In this document: one piece after another, positions 63,193-64,000 of the stretch
How positions within the stretch are numbered: the first letter of the stretch is position 1
Layout: every line of letters begins with the position of its first letter
From: Prorocentrum cordatum
Lineage: Eukaryota > Sar > Dinophyceae > Prorocentrales > Prorocentraceae
Length of the DNA: 64,000 bases
Direction: 5' to 3'
Assembly (NCBI GenBank): GCA_963575745.1
Contig: CAUYUJ010000758.1
Span: 261,979 to 325,978 of the forward strand
Notes under the pieces: model-generated
What the model was told of the DNA's origin: nothing
Databases searched by the model: none
The model's input: the letters and a program-made list of their open reading frames with translations, nothing else
Program-made: the position numbers and the translations under genes

Positions 63193-64000
63193 AGCAACAG
63201 CGGCAAGGAACCGCGGCCGCCGCTCCTCGCCCCAGCCGCGGCTCCTCCCGGAGCTCTGGAGGAGGCGGCGAAACGCGCCACCCAGCGGCAAGTCGGCCTC
63301 CTCGAGGCCACGAAGGCCTGGACGCAGAACGGGCAGAAGAAGGCGAAGGTGAACCCCGGGAAAACGCAAGAAAAACCTTGCCATCCCCGAGTCTAGCTCT
63401 ACCCTCGTCCGCGTGGCCGGTCAGGGAAAATCTGCCGTCTTCGAGCTGAAGGGCACGAAGCGCTTCGAGCCCGGGGACCCTCTGATCGTTTTTTTGGGCT
63501 GCGCGCGCGAGGGCAAGCGTTTCCCGCCAGAGGTCTGGTCTGCCTGGGAGAAGACGTTGGCCTCGAACAACCACGGCGTCCTGGACCCTCGGCACCAGCA
63601 CGAAAACTTTCAGCTCGGCGTCGGTATGGGCATCTACTGGGAGACGCTCGCGAAGTGGATCAACGCGCGTGCTCGTCGTGACGCGCGGCGTCTGGGCGTG
63701 CCCCTCTTTTTCCTGCAGTAGACGAGTGCGGCACGATTCAAGGCGACCCACACGCAGGCCGCCGCCTCCTGAACGTCCCGAACATGCACAAGACGGGGGA
63801 CATCCACGGCGTCTTACCGGCACGCGTCGGCATGGAGGTTCGGTTCACGGCCGTGCAAGAGGAACTGAAAAAGAAGTTGGGGCTCGTGCAGGAGCAACGG
63901 GCCACCATCGTGTCCTTCGAGTTTCATGCAGACGACGAGCGAGACTACGAGGATTGCGCGCCGGGCCAGCTTTTTCGCCCCCGCTACCTACCGCAGGGAA
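63193..64000 (+). pseudogene. Continuation in other frames: conserved-looking C-terminal region, runs off the window
   Basis: After a frame change near 63.36 kb the reading is NLAIPESSSTLVRVAGQGKS, AVFELKGTKRFEPGDPLIVF, FPPEVWSAWEKTLASNNHGV and WETLAKWINARARRDARRLG, to a stop at 63721. A further shift gives RLLNVPNMHKTGDIHGVLPA, RVGMEVRFTAVQEELKKKLG and LVQEQRATIVSFEFHADDER to the window end. The last block recalls a helicase-associated segment in large dinoflagellate gene families, but that is weak recollection. Three frames are needed, so it is a probable pseudogene or error-broken gene. Confidence 0.45.

Overview
This window looks like nuclear DNA from a dinoflagellate. The evidence is high GC content, very long low-complexity tracts, many retroelement relics, and one 22-nt match (20 of 22 positions) to the dinoflagellate spliced leader on the minus strand at 23235-23256. 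A further sign is a family of Thr/Ser-rich membrane proteins with repeated Cys domains and intervening sequences that share their ends. The species cannot be fixed from sequence alone; a Prorocentrum- or Polarella-like genome is a guess. Nothing looks bacterial or organellar: no operons, no Shine-Dalgarno spacing, and no rRNA or tRNA gene was recognised.

Layout. 0-5.9 kb is microsatellite and minisatellite DNA (TAC, GGA/CTC, CCTAAGG and 21-bp repeats, then three ~375-bp tandem copies). 6-7 kb has a broken coiled-coil coding region (minus). 7.4-10 kb is a dead LINE (plus). 10-12.4 kb holds diverged satellite units, a 124-bp insertion with 14-bp direct repeats and a 161-bp MITE. 12-17 kb holds a mucin-like membrane protein gene (minus) with intervening sequences made of AAGACGGCC arrays. 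17-21.6 kb is microsatellites and interspersed repeats. 21.7-23.3 kb is a broken, apparently intronless gene headed by the spliced-leader relic. 23.3-29.4 kb is satellites, including a 102-bp array, and a ~520-bp SINE-like repeat.

29.4-37.6 kb is one Ty1/copia element with ~98% identical LTRs and a 5-bp target duplication, inserted into an AAGACGGCC array. 38.5-42.7 kb is a LINE relic on the minus strand with intact RT motifs and two C-terminal zinc fingers. 43.2-45.5 kb is a 42-bp minisatellite, another SINE-like copy and a degenerate telomere-like CCCTAAC tract. 45.7-46.3 kb is an exon of a second mucin-like gene (minus). 46.4-54 kb is mainly arrays, two more MITE copies, foldbacks and small tandem repeats.

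54.2-54.7 kb is a truncated minus-strand LINE head to head with a longer plus-strand LINE at 54.9-58.0 kb. That plus-strand LINE carries RT, zinc fingers and a C-terminal methyltransferase-like domain whose PPC is PPS. 58.4-62.6 kb is GGA tracts and two tandem-repeat blocks. 62.7-64 kb is the start of a Lys-rich ORF with a broken downstream coding region.

Almost every recognisable protein belongs to a retroelement or is broken. The likeliest host genes are the two mucin-like membrane proteins and, formerly, the spliced-leader-tagged retrogene. The tightest new story is the recurrence of one ~30-45 nt end sequence at exon boundaries of the mucin-like genes, which suggests introner-type elements.
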